Origin: Candidatus Woesearchaeota archaeon
GTDB taxonomy: Archaea; Nanobdellota; Nanobdellia; SCGC-AAA011-G17; JACQNH01
Assembly (NCBI GenBank): GCA_016203175.1
Contig: JACQNH010000022.1
Span: forward strand, 1-22,136
Direction: 5' to 3'
DNA length: 22,136 bases
Shown in pieces: positions 21,401 through 22,136 of this stretch. The notes beneath the pieces are model-generated. The model had not been told where the DNA came from and searched no databases. It worked only from the letters and a program-made list of their open reading frames with translations. A program made the translations under genes and the position numbers. Each line of letters begins with the position of its first letter. The stretch's first letter is position 1.

Positions 21401-22136
21401 CAGAGTCAGTTACAATACTGAATGAGGTTAAATTATTTGTTGAATTAGGGAATGGAGGTGTAATTGCTGGACTTCCAGGTAAAGGCAATACGTTGCTTAC
21501 ATTTACAGATGCATTAATGAATGCAGATGATAAATTTCCATCTGTAGCATTAACCTGCACTGTTAAATTGTCAGTCTTATTCCAGTTATTTCCAAAGAAT
21601 ACAGATACATTCTGTCCATTTTGGGCATTTGTTATTGATGAATCATTTTGTTTTATGTTATTCACAAATAATGTGAATGTCACATTACCCTTATCACCAT
21701 CAGAATCTGTGAAATTAGTTGTAATATTAATTGTAGTTGTATTTGTATAAATTACATTTGGACTGAATGCAGGTTGAGTAACTGTTGGAGCAACATTTAC
21801 CACTTCCCCAATGCTATAATTACTAAATGCTGAAACATTGAAAATTACAGTAGCTGCTTTCAAACTAGTAAAATTACTACAAGAAGGACTAGTTGTAGCA
21901 TTACAAGTTAAACCATTTCTTAAAACAACTGGATTAGCAAATGGTTGTCCTGGAGTTCCAAAGATTGTAATATTAGCTGTTTTATTTAAACCTGGATTTC
22001 TAGAATCATTAACAAATATAGAATTATTACTAAATTGGATATCAGAACTTGAATTTCCAACTAGATTTATTCCAGAACCATTAACTTGTTGAAAAAAACT
22101 AATTTCTCCAAAAGTAGAATTTCGAATAATTACTAA
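18459..22136 (-). CDS. Giant surface protein, partial: Ig-like repeats, one membrane anchor, long repeat-bearing cytoplasmic tail
   Basis: The frame is open to the window edge, so the N-terminus is missing; 1225 residues are visible. Residues 1-~600 are beta-rich, with many N-x-S/T sequons and Ig/cadherin-like phrases (NFTDSDGDKGNVTFTLFVNN). An Asp-rich calcium-loop-like DEDGDHIGDFKD lies near 430-441, and a Gly/Pro linker precedes a Cys/Trp-rich module near 620-665 (WECSYWSPKICPSYGAQTRT, thrombospondin-1-like). One membrane helix is at 798-819. The ~405-residue basic cytoplasmic tail has tyrosine-rich hydrophobic repeats (LVKNIYYGIILFVK, LVKNIYNLVSYIGK), then repeats of the type E-I-Y-x-D-x-x-x-L followed by K-x-P-G-L-[LI]-E-R, ending in a charged coiled-coil-like region. 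It resembles DPANN S-layer or adhesin proteins, but the large inner tail is unusual. TTG at 21863 is not the real start. Confidence 0.8.
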   Translation of the reverse strand, partial: LVIIRNSTFGEISFFQQVNGSGINLVGNSSSDIQFSNNSIFVNDSRNPGLNKTANITIFGTPGQPFANPVVLRNGLTCNATTSPSCSNFTSLKAATVIFNVSAFSNYSIGEVVNVAPTVTQPAFSPNVIYTNTTTINITTNFTDSDGDKGNVTFTLFVNNIKQNDSSITNAQNGQNVSVFFGNNWNKTDNLTVQVNATDGNLSSAFINASVNVSNVLPLPGSPAITPPFPNSTNNLTSFSIVTDSDNGDKINVTITWFKNNIINRTRQFTNQANGTNVTDTLIPCTLFLLDACIIPGNFSNGDVFIVQYNVSEGGLQSIYKNSTSVTTTNETVAPNVTNLIPISNSTFNFSVIIEIGANVTDNQAVNKVLVDITFPNGTIRQLTLNNATNHPTKYNRSFTIPELEGQYNITFIANDTFNNVNASETTFFSAPDEDGDHIGDFKDTLIGNESFVNTTGITKLNITVDGKSVNGTFTGVKEVLFFDDTTLLVNFSHNFSLTARIKLRNVSLKKTVNSILINLSKQLLINEKKILYLTDNNFVELCAEDAEISTIDEISNVCNEVNETNLKDCIGGSFKSNNLSCVDEGTRFKVENFSFSALRGTPETGEEGGGGGRPTPGVVPCTYDWECSYWSPKICPSYGAQTRTCINKGTCTGEEEKPDESLACTPGEVLNESALFDIKLDLKSLAIEGKEALVLFLELINVKTSKKVDVDLVYTILDLENNVVFKTAETRAVFGTLSFKKVFDEVRLRAGEYIIRVEMTYASELKRLKASSEHKFKIIEREGKRTVIIEKAEEKDWLIIIGILSLVFIVSLLVILNINKTYMRAILHLQTGKTTQAVQKTLVQRAKNDRLYVKAVLKGINYIFRNIYYGGAYLIKAVYGVVRFLVKNIYNLVSYIGKLSYNLVKNIYYGIILFVKTSYFRLRNISKYNYKKLKFRKEIYSDLNNLDLHKIKVKRPGLLERISTEIERSINHIRSYRLQHKAYRTVLQHRDIYRDINALKIDEYNTKKPGLIERFGNQLGRIVKVSEYYTALGLRNSFKGISNLVKVIYERSKRKEIYRDTENLRTFGFKLKDMPIKQKEIRDLIREGDKAIKVDSVYDKPSLESLGFKLKKSDVRERLERIQKEDELRRLQRYEEIKLGSEKDVERLLKETSDKNRLSKVSREGMVSRVKDILSRKEINKKAFEMSVYREDKDVKAVEGKKVLKSVKREDTLERLKRYFKGND

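Noticed and set aside
20467..22092. Long plus-strand frames antisense to the surface protein (20467-20826, 21181-21750, 21838-22092)
   Set aside because: They are shadows of the Thr/Asn/Val-rich surface gene on the other strand, with no start signals.
1..22136. tRNA, rRNA, CRISPR array or insertion sequence
   Set aside because: No T-loop/cloverleaf, rRNA-like GC-rich block, regularly spaced repeats, transposase or terminal inverted repeats were seen by eye.

Overview
The window is AT-rich by eye (GC not computed) and reads as the chromosome of an archaeon. Evidence: a flap endonuclease with a C-terminal PCNA-binding motif, a HerA-type ATPase, a Trm5-type tRNA methyltransferase, archaeal TATA boxes about 26 nt before start codons (leaderless mRNAs), and a very large Asn-glycosylation-sequon-rich surface protein. 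The small compact genes, many short membrane proteins and the style of the surface protein suggest a DPANN lineage (Pacearchaeota/Woesearchaeota-like); that placement is inference from general appearance, not a database result.

Layout. 1-1006: an AbrB-like/nucleotidyltransferase fusion gene overlapping a partial unknown gene (toxin-antitoxin-like pair), with a palindrome at its promoter. 1022-1366: no protein gene, but a promoter and a GC-rich, possibly structured stretch. 1367-2596: a PD-(D/E)XK nuclease flanked by four HTH-like repeats. 2586-6517: htpX, a fused OPRT-OMP decarboxylase (UMP synthase) and a HerA-like ATPase. 6567-8038: five small minus-strand genes, including two divergent paralogous membrane proteins and a 34-aa zinc-ribbon protein. 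8164-9819: two tandem Tat-exported lipoprotein paralogs. 9830-12009: Trm5-like methyltransferase and two uncharacterised genes. 12125-15168: membrane protein, FEN1, and a NYN nuclease plus PD-(D/E)XK nuclease dicistron. 15169-16220: a Tat-signal SleB-type hydrolase divergent from two tiny membrane proteins. 16276-18350: MinD-like ATPase and an AbiEi/AbiEii-like toxin-antitoxin pair. 18459-22136: a partial giant surface protein with one membrane anchor and a ~400-residue repeat-bearing cytoplasmic tail.

A unifying signal is promoter geometry. At 17 genes an 8-bp AT-rich box (best form TTTAAATA, often preceded by AAAGA or GG) is centred 24-29 nt, mostly 25.5-26.5 nt, before the start codon, so these mRNAs should be leaderless. 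This corrects several 5' ends: 991 rather than 1006, 8164 rather than 8116, 11114 rather than 11171, 10648 rather than 10654. The genes with clear Shine-Dalgarno motifs (5216, 7159, 7932, 8038, 14500-region, 16065) are second cistrons or have short leaders. The window therefore mixes housekeeping genes (fen, UMP synthase, Trm5, htpX) with accessory and defence-like modules (two nucleotidyltransferase pairs, three predicted nucleases, a secreted hydrolase).
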